Below the pieces are notes generated by a model. That model was not told the origin of the DNA. It made no database searches and was given only the letters and a program-made list of their open reading frames with translations. From Pogostemon cablin (taxonomy: Eukaryota; Streptophyta; Magnoliopsida; Lamiales; Lamiaceae): a DNA stretch of 64,000 bases. Location: the NCBI GenBank assembly GCA_023678885.1, contig CM042993.1:5912501-5976500 (forward strand). The letters run 5' to 3'. Both the position numbers and the translations under genes were made by a program. Shown here piece after piece: positions 1 through 10,599 of this stretch (position 1 is the stretch's first letter; the number at the start of each line of letters is the position of its first letter).

Positions 1-416
1 TCGTAGAGTAATTAGTATCTAGTAGGAGGTGTTCACTATGGTATCGATCTTAAGTGCTTTTGGGAGCCTTATTGAGGGCCTACATCCTATCCATCTTGGT
101 AGAGAATTTAGGTGGAATTAGTGATCGCTCCTATGCTATGTCCATGATAGATTATAATCAATTGCATGATTACTTTGTTATCCATATCATGATTGTTGCT
201 AATCTCATCCTTGCATCATTTGGAACCCCTTTTATCTTTGCTTTTATCTTATTTCTTGCATTAGTTTAAGTGCATTCATTTGCACGCTTATCCTCCGTCC
301 CTTTCCATCGTCCTTATAAAATCACGATAAACTTGAGATCGCTTAAACTCTAGTACCTTCCTCCCTGTGGTTCGATAAATTCTTTAATTGATCATCCCGA
401 CTATAACGACCAATCA
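1..416 (+). repeat. Athila-type Ty3/gypsy LTR, 3' part only
   Basis: This segment matches the last 416 bp of the complete Athila LTR at 17670-19227 (its 18812-19227), with scattered substitutions, and ends in the same CAATCA. What follows is AT-rich DNA and not the tRNA-Asp primer-binding site seen after the 5' LTR at 19227. It is therefore a 3' LTR or a solo LTR whose upstream part lies outside the window. A short open frame at 54-269 is LTR sequence, also present at 18864-19076, and is not treated as a gene. Confidence 0.85.
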
Positions 417-946
417 GAATTTTATGAAAAAAATAAGGCCAAAACTCCTGTGCACCAGGCGCACGGACCACATTACGTGTGTCTTTAAATTTTTGTGTTA
501 AATTATATACCCTTTAGTATACAGATGTGTACCTTTATTTTCTAAAGAAAATTATTGTGTGTATCTGGGCGCATGAACAACACTCCGTGCGCCTTTATAA
601 TTTTGTGTTAAATTGTATACCCTTTAGTATAAAAATGTGTACCCTTTATTTTCTAAAGAAAAAAAATATTAATGAAAAGTGTATACCCTTTAGAACAAAT
701 TGATGGACCAAAACAATGTACCCTACCCATAATACTAAATTTCTAAATGCGCACGAAATGTATTTCCGTGTGCCCGGCGCACGCAAGCCTCACTCAAAAA
801 TATATCTTAGTTTAAGAGTAATTAATTTTCATAAATTTTTATCATTAATTATTTATTTTATTATATTTAATAATTTATCCTTAATTATACAATAATTTAT
901 AGTTGTTATATACATTTATTAATTTTATTTATTAAACGATAATAGT
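417..946. repeat. AT-rich flank with a diverged ~110-bp tandem repeat
   Basis: No gene is seen. A block at about 481-552 recurs at about 590-663, sharing a TGTGTTAAATT core, a TACCCTTTAGTAT core and a TTTTCTAAAGAAAA end. A third partial copy is near 680-700. Sequences rich in GTGCACC or GCGCACG lie at each side (about 450-475 and 755-785) in roughly inverted arrangement, so the whole may be an old non-autonomous element. This is an inference, because clear terminal repeats and a target duplication were not found. Confidence 0.5.
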
Positions 947-1421
947 TAGGGATGATAATGAGATGGGCATTTCAAGTACCCGTTCTATTCAAATCTTAAT
1001 ATGGTGGGTATGGATAATTGTAAACGGGTTTGGGACGAATACAGATAGTTGTGAAAATCTCATTAGGGTTTGGAACAGGTACGGATAATACCTCAATACC
1101 CGCAGGTACCCATATATATATATATATATATATATATATTACACACAAAATTTAATATATTTATTAAAAACAATAGAATTTAATTTATATTTAATTCATA
1201 ATAATTTAAATTTAAATAATAGAATAGATATAAATATTTATATAATAAATTAATAATAAATGGGTGCGGGTACCCGCGGGTATTGATAAATGGGTATGAG
1301 ATGGGTACGAGTACCATAATAAATTTTTAAATGGAATGTGTACAATTAGTTTTTATTTTAAAATCACATAAGAGTACGAGTATAAAAAAATAAGCGAATA
1401 CCCTACCCATTGCCATCCCTA
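947..1421. mobile_element. hAT-like MITE
   Basis: The left end reads TAGGGATGATAATGAGATGGG. The right end, read in reverse complement, is TAGGGATGGCAATGGGTAGGG, so these are imperfect terminal inverted repeats of about 20 bp. The flanks ATAATAGT (939-946) and ATAATAAT (1422-1429) match at 7 of 8 positions, which fits the 8-bp target duplication of hAT elements. The interior is non-coding and contains a TA dinucleotide run near 1110-1140 and several GGGTACC-like motifs. The element lies outside the tandem units. Confidence 0.75.
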
Positions 1422-1461
1422 ATAATAATTTTATTTTTAATTATGATTTTTTAAGATTATA

Positions 1462-1537
1462 CTCTCTCTGTCCCAGTGAAATGCGAACAGTTATCTAATA
1501 ATTAGGTATTGTTCACATTTTATCGAGATGGAGGGAG
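1462..1537. mobile_element. Stowaway-like MITE
   Basis: This short non-coding element has ends CTCTCTCTGTCCC and, in reverse complement, CTCCCTCCATC. It is flanked by TA at 1460-1461 and 1538-1539. The ends are the familiar Stowaway (Tc1/mariner-type) plant MITE termini, and the TA duplication agrees. Confidence 0.75.
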
Positions 1538-1931
1538 TATTTTTTATGTAATAATTTAAATATGATAATATAAGAACTTAATATATAAAATATATGTTTT
1601 GCATTGGTAATATAATATTGAAAATTATATATAAATTTACACTATAATGTTAAGAAATTTTTAATTGAAATTACAAAAGTTTAACGTGTTGTATAATTTT
1701 TTTATTTAAAAATATTAATATTAAAAAAATTAAAACTTTTATGAATAAAATTATTTTTATTAATTTATATAGTTTTAATATTATGGAAAGAACTTGTGTA
1801 AAACCGTCTCAAGTGAGGGTTTACGTCATAAGTATAAAAAGTAACAACTTCTATAATGGAAAGTGATACTCAATTGACGAAAAACGCCAATATTATTTTA
1901 TGAACAATTTAAAATATAAATAAAAATTAAG
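1538..1931. other. AT-rich intergenic DNA, no gene seen
   Basis: Very AT-rich sequence with poly-A and poly-T runs and no reading frame, RNA gene or element end that I can support. The last ten bases (1922-1931) are the left target duplication of the next element. Confidence 0.6.
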
Positions 1932-2378
1932 GGGGAAAATTACACTTTTGGTCCCGAAAGAATTGCTCAATGCCAAAAAGGTCCAAATATTGGCAGATTT
2001 AGTCCCATATGAATTTTTCATCAAAATCTGTTAATAGCTAACGAAATATTTTGAACGTTAGCAAGACCAAAATGGCAACTTGTAGATTTGATTCCATAAT
2101 TTGCAAAAATAATCCCCAAAGAAAACTAATACAATGTATATTGAGAGAGAAAATAGAGGAGAATTATCGTAATGGACTATGTCTGTGTTGAAAGACATAA
2201 AATAATATAAATCTAGTAGTTTATAATAATATAAGTTAATTTGGGATGAAAATTATCGAAAAATTATAGTTATAAAATTCTTATGAGATCAAAACCGCTA
2301 GCTATGGGACCAGTGAATTCCTACGGGACTAAAATTGATTTGAAGGAATTCTTATGGGACCAAATGTAACATTTTACC
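1932..2378. mobile_element. MULE-like MITE with perfect 10-bp target duplication
   Basis: Terminal inverted repeats of about 23 bp are visible: the left end begins GGGGAAAATTACACTTTTGG, and the right end in reverse complement begins GGTAAAATGTTACATTTGG. Both continue into GGTCCC. The element is bracketed by the same ten bases, AAAAATTAAG, at 1922-1931 and 2379-2388. A 9-10 bp duplication is the signature of Mutator-like elements. The interior carries more dispersed copies of the GGGACCAAA motif and no coding frame. Confidence 0.8.
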
Positions 2379-2438
2379 AAAAATTAAGTGATAAAATTTT
2401 ATAATAAAAGTGATAAAATTCATAGTGAAAGTGTTATC

Positions 2439-3642
2439 TGTTGGATTGTATACTAAAAGTATAGTTTTAGTATGAACAATGTCATAACAATATTTGAAAT
2501 GAGAATCATTGATCAAATGATTGCATCTTATAATTTATTTTATATGCATGATGCAATAGTCCATTTACTTTATACTGTAGATAATATGTTGTGCAACAAC
2601 ACGCAGAAGAACATATTATCGGTTTCCTTATAAAGTATAAACAGATGCTCACAACTGAGATAGACGGGGACTCTCTATCGGTGTGGTTGTAGTGTGGTTT
2701 GGTATTAGCTTGTCTTGGCTGTAGAATCACATTAGTGCACTTGTGTGTATTGAGCAGGACCGCTTGAGATCGTTCTTCTTATACTGACTATATAGTAGAA
2801 CTTGATCTCTGTTATTATGGAAGTTCGTGCTCTTAATCCCTATATAATAACCTCGACACGTAGGGCAGTATGTATTTCTTTGATTCATCAATGGGTGAGA
2901 TTTAAAAGTATTAAATCAATATACTCGGTGAGTTGGGAAGTAGTGCTGTCTCTATGGTGTGCTGTTGATTATAGAAGGAATCCATGTCCGACATAGGTTG
3001 ATGATGTCCCCTTGAGGAGCTCATAAGGTTTATCATGTAAATCTTGCAAGTGGATTAATTTCCGGCATGATAATAAGGTTGAGTGGTACTACTCTCGGAT
3101 GAGATATTAATTAATTTGAGTTGTCAGTAACTTAATTAATTAATGGACATTGTTTTTTCTTAAACATGGGGAGACCATCGGGCTTATAATAAGAAGGAGC
3201 CCAGAACATAATTTTGGGATTGGACGGGTAGTGCAGTAATAATATTTTAGTGGACTATATTATTATTATTGGATTTAATTAAAAGCTTTGGGCTAAGCTT
3301 GGTTAATTAAATTCAATTGAGGCCCAGCCCAATTTCTCCTCCTGGTCCCTGCTGTATCCCAACAATATAAGTCATCTCAGCTCCTGTTAACCCTAAGTCA
3401 GTGCCTCATTTGACAGTTAGAAAAGAACAGGAGCAGATTGAGAGAATCCTGCGGATTGTTGCCCACACAACAGCAGGATTCGACTTGGGACATACAGCAG
3501 AAGATTGAGAGGTGGTTCTCTGCTGTTCATCCTCTACATCAACCCAGAAGTACGGTAAACATATTTGTTTAATTGCTTCCGCTGATTGTTTGCCTGAATT
3601 CCTTAACGGATCACGTTGAACTACACGATCCATTTGCCAACA
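2439..3642 (+). repeat. Copia 5' LTR (forward copy, unit 1)
   Basis: Starts TGTTGG and ends CCAACA. The TATA-like box is AATATAA at 3364-3370, whereas the sister LTRs have TATATAA at this spot, so the promoter of this copy may be weakened. Several GGGCC or GGCCCA motifs lie at 3283-3340. The left boundary of the tandem array (2649) falls inside this LTR. Confidence 0.93.
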
Positions 3643-3644
3643 AT

Positions 3645-3656
3645 TGGTATCAGAGC
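3645..3656 (+). other. Copia primer-binding site (initiator tRNA-Met)
   Basis: TGGTATCAGAGC two bases after the LTR is complementary to the 3' end of plant initiator tRNA-Met, the standard Copia primer for minus-strand synthesis. Confidence 0.95.
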
Positions 3657-6245
3657 GTTGGTTTCGTGGTGAAACGTGAGACGTTAGGTAAGGTTTTGTG
3701 TTATACGTGTGGTTTTGTGTTATACGTGTGTTTAATTGTCGAATAGAAAGCATGTATTAGGAATTGTATATATGTGAATTATCATAATTCCTATGTGCTT
3801 TGTCGATGATATTGGCGTGAGATTATCATGACTGTACACGCTGTATGAACACACTCGGCTGCACGATGTGCTGGACGAAGAAAGATTCATGGTGAGTCGA
3901 AGTGGGCTGATGGGCCGGCGTTGTTGGGAGTACGTCAGGGTTGGCGTGGACTGCTGAAAGCAGTTGTCAACGGTGAGGGCATGCTTCAGAATCCCAGGCG
4001 ACTCATGTCAACCGCCGAAGACCTGGGTGTCGTAGAATGGAAGCCATATACTGGTTGTCGCTCAGGACGGCTGGACGATTCAGGCGACGGTGGTTGCCAA
4101 GCGCTGAATAGGATCAACGAGCAGGGCAGGATGGCACTGGATTGGTTTGCAACAGACCGGCGATCTGGGTGGTTCAGAGGGAGTCATCTCCCTGGACGAT
4201 CGGGTTTGTGCAGTTCCAAGCGGCTGGCGGCATGCTCCATATCAGCTGTGATCGGCGGCAGCGCTGAAGGGGAGTTGCTGGTAGATGCTGGGTCTGATCT
4301 GCCGGCGACGCACGGCAGATGGAAGTGGCTCTCGGTGGTGATCGACAGAGAGTTTTGGACGGCGACGGAGTTCACACGTTGGCTGTCGCTGCAGACTTTA
4401 CCTTCCAGGCAATTCCATGGCAGACCAATCGTGGTGTGTGCACGGCGAGACTGTCCAGGCTTCATGGCGCCGGAGTATTCTTGCCAGCAAGCGAAGCGGC
4501 GGTGTCAGAGATGAAATGGGCGGTGCTGGAGGAGACGCGGTGACTGGGCGGCGCTGGACTCCATCGCGTCTCGCCGGTGAGACGCGATTAGCCGATTCGG
4601 TCAGTTTGCATGCACGACTGTGGGTCGATGGGAGCATCGCCTGCGGGCGCGACTACGGTGCTTGCACGACGGCATCCTGGCGGCTCGTCTCTGGCAGTGG
4701 TTGTGGGCGCCCGCGGTTACAGCGGCTTGCGACGGTGAAGGCTCAAGGAGGTCGACGATCTGCTGGGCGGACGGGTAGACTCCGGTGGTCTAGCGGCGTG
4801 ACGCCGGCGCGCTGACTGCACGACCGCCGAGAGCGGTGGCGCCGTGTGACTGTTGGTGTGTGGTTTCCGTCTGGATGTTGCGGCTGGGAGTAATTCTAGG
4901 GCATCACAGATGGGCTTTAGACTTATGGGCTCTACTTTTTATTTTAATTAAATGGTTTTGGGCTGTGGTTACGGGCCCAATTTTAATTAAATGGACCATG
5001 GGCTGCTGGGCTAATTATTTAATTAATTGTGGGAATAATATTGGGCCATATTTTGGATTGGGCTAATTCATGCAGAAATTGGCAGGGTAAATGGGTATAA
5101 TTAATTAATTAATGGGCTGCTCATTTTATGCTATTGATGCTTGGGTAGACTAGACCCATTTATTTGATCCAACATTTTATGCAATTAATTATGATATATA
5201 ACTGATTTAATTGTTTTAACTTGACAATTAATTGTTATATATGAAAGGCATGTTCTATGTGATTTATTTATTTAAATTGCTGTTAATAGAAGCATGTCTA
5301 AAATGTATATTTTATTTCTGAATATTATATGCATGTTAAAAACCCTCGGTGTTTTAAATAACTAAGTGGGAGAGGGAATTGGTAATAAATTCCCGCGGCC
5401 TCCATTATTGGTTTGTTAAGCAATGTGAATAGACTTGCGCGTCGGCATTAGAGTCTTCCTCCCCATCGGATGAGTTTTATTCATGGATTGCTGGAACAGA
5501 CTTCATTAAATAATTACGTTTGTAATGTGATGCATATGAACTTGCGCGTTGGCATAGACCTTCCTCCCTATCAGATGAGTTTATATGCGGTTCACTGGTA
5601 CAAACTTGTAATTGATGACTGTAGGAAGTTATCCGAGTGTGTGTGCACTTCTCTATCTGTAAGGCACATAAGCTTGGGCCGCGGACTTGGGGTCAAATAA
5701 TGGTGTACACTTAGATGTAAATAATAAGTATCCTTCCTATCGGAGTCACTGCTTTTATTTGCATGGCTAAAGAGGAACCGACTATTAATTATTTTGTCAT
5801 AAAGTTAGGTTGACAAATGAAATTAATGGGTAAAACCTTCTCTTGTAAATGTTCGGGTTTGTAAACGTCCACACTATCGTGGCTTACAGACTCACGGTGC
5901 TTGAGATGTCGGTTAATTTTATTTTCTATTGTTTTGAGGGAATCAATATAAAAGAATAAAATTCGAAGATTTGATCGGTAAATTTATTTGTGATTCTCTG
6001 AATTTCGAATGGTTTTATTTCACTAATTGTTAACTAAAAGACATTATATTTACTTGTCCAAATTAGATGATTAGAAAAGAATCTTGGTTTTGAAAATTAC
6101 TGCTTAAGAAAATATATGTGTATTCTCACAAAGGACGTCTCATGATGCTTATTAAAGTCTCTAGTGAAGAGATGAGAGGTTCATAGAAATATGATGATCT
6201 CATGTAACTCTTCGGATACTTGAGTAAATTAAAAGACAGAAGATT
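3657..6245 (+). other. Copia 5' leader with GC-rich module and tandem repeats
   Basis: The segment between the primer site and the first Gag-like codons is unusually long. An 18-bp repeat occurs near 3692-3728. A GC-rich block spans about 3843-4870, unlike the AT-rich rest of the element. It opens several overlapping frames, the longest at 3921-4514 (197 codons from a TTG, no ATG at that start), with no family I recognise. The same frame is cut to 184 codons at 31164-31718 and 92 codons at 58120-58398, which argues against selection for a protein. From 4890 to 5130 there are many GGGCT and GGGCC motifs spaced by AATTAA. At about 5430-5760 a ~100-bp unit with CTTCCTCCC and ATCGGATGAG recurs. 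Confidence 0.7.
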
Positions 6246-6681
6246 ATGGTTGAATTGATAAATGAATTGGAAAAGCTTGGAATAGAAATTGAAAGGGAAA
6301 CCTAAATCAATTTATTCTTCACAATTTGCCTGGATGTTTTGAGCAAGTTCTACCTGAAATATGAGAGGTTGTATATGGTGGGAAACTTCTAACAAAACAT
6401 GTGGCAAAAGAAAGCCATTTTTCATCATGATGTGAACAAGTTTAATATCTTATTTACTAATGGTTTAAACATGATTAGTGATAGCATCTACTGACACGAA
6501 GTATGTAGATACTGGAATCACTAAATGTTTATCACTGAGTAAGGATAAGATTGTTAATAACATGGGTAAAACTACAAAGATAGTGGATATTGCAGTGGGA
6601 GTTGTTTATTTATCTCATGATAAGAATAAACGATTGATTATGAGAAATTGTCTTTACGTACGTTTCATAGAAAGAATTTAA
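6246..6681 (+). pseudogene. Copia Gag C-terminal and protease remnant
   Basis: From the ATG at 6246 one reads VELINELEKLGIEIERET before a stop at 6303-6305, resembling the retrotransposon Gag region of Copia. A second piece at 6478-6681 has YVDTGITKCL near its start, matching the aspartic-protease active-site context with the D-T-G codons at 6508-6516, and then AVGVVYLS and NCLYVRF, which match the protease C-terminal part of Copia polyproteins. Start codons given for these pieces are not meaningful because the frame is broken between and after them. Confidence 0.8.
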
Positions 6682-7068
6682 TTTCGGTTTCTATGCATTA
6701 ACGGATGGATACTTCATTTCATTTAAATGACATGGTCATAGTAATGAGGAATGAGGCTATAATCCGTTAAAGTACGTTGGTGGATAAAAAGTATACTCTT
6801 GAATCATGTACATCCCACAGATGCAATAAATAGTAATTAAATAATGCATCTTCTAATATTAGTAAGAGAAAGGAACCTTCGAAAATGAACTAAACATACA
6901 TTTGGCGTCTATGACTAATTCATTTTACTTGAGTAGGATTCAAAAGTTGATAGCCGATAGACCGTAAGGTTTATCTGAAGTGGAAACTATCGGACTTGCG
7001 AGTCTTGCTTGGAAGTAAAATGATTAACTGTCTTTTCAAGGTTGTGGGGTGTAGAGCCAAAGATATAT

Positions 7069-7625
7069 ATGTTGGAATTAGTTCATTCTGATTCAAGCGA
7101 ACCTAATATTATCCAGGCGAGAGGTGGTTATGAATATTCGAAGATTATTCTGGAAACCAATATATTTATATGATGCACTGCATGTCTAAGTTCTTTGATT
7201 AATTCAAGAATTGTAAGGCTGGTACAGTGAAGCGTCATGGAAAATATATTAAGTCATTACGATTCAATCATGATGGCAAATACCTCTTGGGATAGTTAGG
7301 AGCTATTGATCAGAAGTTGAGATTAAATCTCAAGTTGACTACACCGGGTATGCCCCAAACTGAATGGTGTGGTTGATAGAAGGAATAAGGCTCTTATGGT
7401 TATGATTAGATAGATGATGAATTATTTGGAATAATTAAATTCATTTTATGGATATGCCCTAGATACAGTAATTCGTGAAACATTTGTCTGTATATGGGAT
7501 ATCCTAGAAAAATGGAGGGTGATTTATTTAGTCCAAAAGATCGAAGGGTAATTGTTAACACAATAACTAGATTTTTGAAAAAGGACTATGTAATAAATCA
7601 CAAACCCTTGTATGAGTTGTTCTAA
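7069..7625 (+). pseudogene. Copia integrase remnant
   Basis: The frame from 7069 begins MLELVHSDSSEP, the start of the Copia integrase core with its H-S-D motif, followed by QARGGYEY. After frameshifts come SLRFNHDGKYLLG and a stop, the equivalent of the second catalytic region, then TTPGMPQTEW, where an intact family member has a PQ-N-G-type motif. The end, about 7505-7625, reads SPKDRRVIVNTITRFLKKDY, the conserved bridge to reverse transcriptase. At least three in-frame stops or shifts are visible. It cannot encode a working enzyme. Confidence 0.85.
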
Positions 7626-8019
7626 AGGAAGTGAGAGAAAAACACGAAGTAAAAGTACCAAGTGTACAAGAGGATATACCATAAGGTAAACTGCAACGCG
7701 TGTCATGTCTGATACACAATTACATGTAGTGCCTTGTCGTAGTGGGAGGGTTGTTTGACAACCCATAAATATATGTTTTGGGAGAGTCGTGAGACTTGAT
7801 CCCTAGTAAATATGGTATTGTTCCACGGATATGACGTAGCACTACAAGATGAAAATGCGGAATCTTAGCAAGATGCAATGAATGATGAAATAGAATCTAT
7901 GGATTCTAAATTAAGTCTGGAGCTTGAACGATCACTAAAATTGTGTAAAAGCCATTGCAAGTGGTCATAGGGAAATAAAAGAGGATCATACGGAAAGGTG
8001 AAAATCTTGAAAGCAAAGC

Positions 8020-8480
8020 TTGTAGCTAAAAGATGTACTCAGAAAGAAATTGTTCGATTATGAGGGAACATATTCGCTGGTAGCTAGCTTAAATTGATCC
8101 GGATTCTTTTATTTATTGCTGCTCATATTGAATTATGAGGAACAGCAAATAGATGTCAAGACAGCTTTCCTGATTGGAAGTCTTGAGGAAAACATCTATG
8201 TGAAGCAACCAGAGTAATTCATTGCAAAGTACTAATAGCATTTTGATAGTAAGCTTAAAATTGTCCAGCGATAGACTAAAGCAAGCTTTAAGATCGTGAA
8301 GCATCTGTTTTGATTAGGTAATCCAGTGGCATGGATTTAAATCAATGAGCGGATGAGTCTTGTGTGTTGTAAAGAGTGATGGAAACGTGGTGGTGTTTCT
8401 TGTACTATACATAGATAATATCTTGCTCATTAGAGACAATGAAAGAGTATTATCGGGCGTATGGGTACAGTTAATAAAGC
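8020..8480 (+). pseudogene. Copia reverse-transcriptase remnant
   Basis: A frame reads FDYEGTYSLVASLN, a stop, then after further residues IDVKTAFLIGSLEENIYVKQ followed by PE, a TAA stop and F. This is the Copia RT core. The active-site motif at 8408-8419 reads Y-I-D-N in place of Y-V-D-D, so the second catalytic aspartate is lost. Frames are broken between these blocks. The stop after PE is shared with the inverted Copia (as TGA), so it is older than this insertion. Confidence 0.88.
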
Positions 8481-8639
8481 GGTAGAGATGAAGGACTTAA
8501 GAAAGGCAAAATATATCCTTTTGATCATGGTAATACGGATTCAAGAAAGGATATTATGCTTATCTCAAGTTTCATAAAATGATACAGTCCATACTCGTTT
8601 AGTATGTAAATTTATCTAAGTGAATGTGTCTTTGAGACA

Positions 8640-9330
8640 CAAGAAGCAGATAAAGAGGATGAAAGCGGTTCCTTATGCTTCGGCGAATAAGGAAGCTTAA
8701 TCTAAGGAATGCTATGAACGATGTTGGATATCTGTTTTGCTGAATGCATGAACAGTGGGCATCAACGTAACCCGGAACAAGAATGATGAACTGTGGTAAG
8801 ACATATATAAAGTGCCTGAGAAGGACTGGAAATTATATGTGGACTTACTGGACAGATTCACTGCTTCTTGCGGATTACGTAGATTCGGATTTTTTAGTCA
8901 GATTGGATGACAGTAAATTCACCTCAAAGGTTATGTGTTTAATCTTAGGAAGTAGAGTCATAATGTGGAGGAGTGTTATATAGAAATATATTTCAGACTC
9001 CGGACTCCATCATGGAAAGATGATGAATTGGAGCCTATGAGGTAGCCAAAGTATCTATACGACTCTAGAGACTTCATGATGGACTTTGAAGTGTTTCTAA
9101 GTTTGCCCAAGGTAATCACAATTTACATTGATGATATTGGTGCAGTTGCAAACTTGAAGAAATCACAAGTCCATAAGGCAATTAAACACATGGAGCGCGA
9201 GTACCACCTGTTACGAGAAATCGTATGATGAGGGGAAGGTTGTTGTCGCCTAGATTGCATCGGATGATGACCTAGTAAACCATTTACAAGGACCATAAGG
9301 CGAGAGTTTTTAATGGTCATGTAGTGGGAG
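8640..9330 (+). pseudogene. Copia RNase H remnant and polyprotein end
   Basis: At 8783-8983 the frame contains LADYVDSDFLVRLDDSKFTS and ends in an MWRS motif, typical of the Copia RNase H start. A second frame (about 9033-9227) reads ITIYIDDIGAVANLKKSQVH and then HMEREYHLLREIV, the RNase H end. A short tail after two stops reads KPFTRTIRREF, where an intact polyprotein would finish. Frameshifts separate the pieces. Confidence 0.88.
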
Positions 9331-9379
9331 TAGGAATCAGATGTATGGCAGAAGACATGACAGCATAGTCTTTTAGTAT

Positions 9380-9390
9380 AAGTGGGAGAT
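9380..9390 (+). other. Copia polypurine tract
   Basis: AAGTGGGAGAT directly before the 3' LTR, the usual plus-strand primer position. Confidence 0.88.
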
Positions 9391-10594
9391 TGTTGGATTG
9401 TATACTAAAAGTCTAGCTTTAGTATGAACAATGTCATAACAATATTTGAAATGAGAATCATTGATCAAATGATTGCATCTTATAATTTATTTTATATGCA
9501 TGATGCAATAGTCCATTTACTTTATACTGTAGATAATATGTTGTGCGACAACACGCAGAAGATCATATTATCGGTTTTCTTATAAAGTATAAACAGATGC
9601 TCACAACTGAGATAGACGGGGACTCTCTATCGGTATGGTTGTAGTGTGGTTTGGTATTAGCTTGTCTTGGCTATAGAATCACATTAGTGCACTTGTGTGT
9701 ATTGAGCAGGACCGCTTGAGATCGTTCTTCTTATACTGACTATATAGTAGAACTTAATCTCTGTTATTATGGAAGTTCGTGCTCTTAATCCCTATACAAT
9801 AACCTCGACACGTAGGGCAGTATGTATTTCTTTGATTCATCAATGGGTGAGATTTAAAAGTATTAAATCAATATACTCGGTGAGTTGGGAAGTAGTGTTG
9901 TCTCTATGGTGTGCTGTTGATTGTAGAAGGAATCCATGTCCGACATAGGTTGATGATGTCCCCTTGAGGAGCTCATAAGGTTTATCATGTAAATCTTGCA
10001 AGTGGATTAATTTCCGGCATGATAATAAGGTTGAGTGGTACTACTCTCGGATGAGATATTAATTAATTTGAGTTGTCAGTAACTTAATTAATTAATGGAC
10101 ATTGTTTTTTCTTAAACATGGGGAGACCATCGGGCTTATAATAAGAAGGAGCCCATAACATAATTTTGGGATTGGACGGGTAGTGCAGTAATAATATTTT
10201 AGTGGACTATATTATTATTATTGGATTTAATTAAAAGCTTTGGGCTAAGCTTGGTTAATTAAATTCAATTGAGGCCCAGCCCAATTTCTCCTTCTGGTCC
10301 CTGCTGTATCCCAACTATATAAGTCATCTCAACTCCTGTTAACCCTAAGTCAGTGCCTCATTTGACAGTTAGAAAAGAACATGAGCAGATTGAGAGAATC
10401 ATGCGGATTGTTGCCCACACAACAGCAGGATTCGACTTGGGACATATAGCAGAAGATTGAGAGGTGGTTCTCTGCTGTTCATCCTCTACATCAACCCAGA
10501 AGTACGGTAAACATATTTGTTTAATTGCTTCCGCTGATTGTTTGCCTGAATTCCTTAACGGATCACGTTGAACCACACGATCCATTTGCCAACA
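9391..10594 (+). repeat. Copia 3' LTR (forward copy, unit 1)
   Basis: 1204 bp, the same length as the 5' LTR, and ending CCAACA directly before the target duplication TTATC. TATATAA at 10316-10322 is the likely U3 promoter box. About 19 differences from the 5' LTR by eye. Confidence 0.93.
10316..10322 (+). promoter_or_regulatory. Copia LTR TATA box
   Basis: TATATAA in the 3' LTR of the unit 1 forward element, conserved in the unit 2 LTRs (about 30607 and 37562) but altered to AATATAA in the unit 1 5' LTR (3364-3370). Transcription would start about 30 bp downstream. Confidence 0.55.
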
Positions 10595-10599
10595 TTATC

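Larger units (their letters stand above)
2439..10594 (+). mobile_element. Complete, coding-dead Ty1/copia retrotransposon (forward copy of unit 1)
   Basis: The element is 8156 bp long with two 1204-bp LTRs that begin TGTTGGATTG and end TTTGCCAACA. A perfect 5-bp target duplication TTATC stands at 2434-2438 and 10595-10599. The initiator tRNA-Met binding site follows the 5' LTR and a purine-rich tract precedes the 3' LTR. Domain order PR-INT-RT-RH marks it as Copia. I count about 19 substitutions between the LTRs (about 1.6%), so insertion was fairly recent, yet every coding domain carries stops and frameshifts. It is probably a non-autonomous family moved by proteins from another element. Confidence 0.95.

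Noticed and set aside
2802..2996. 64-codon frame in the Copia LTR (also at 30045 and 57001, and on the minus strand at 29522 and 56478)
   Set aside because: It is LTR sequence with no domain, and its copies track LTR copies.
3406..3753. 115-codon minus-strand frame crossing LTR and primer site (also at 30649 and 57605)
   Set aside because: It lies across the LTR boundary on the wrong strand and has no recognisable domain. Repetition across units reflects the copied LTR, not selection.
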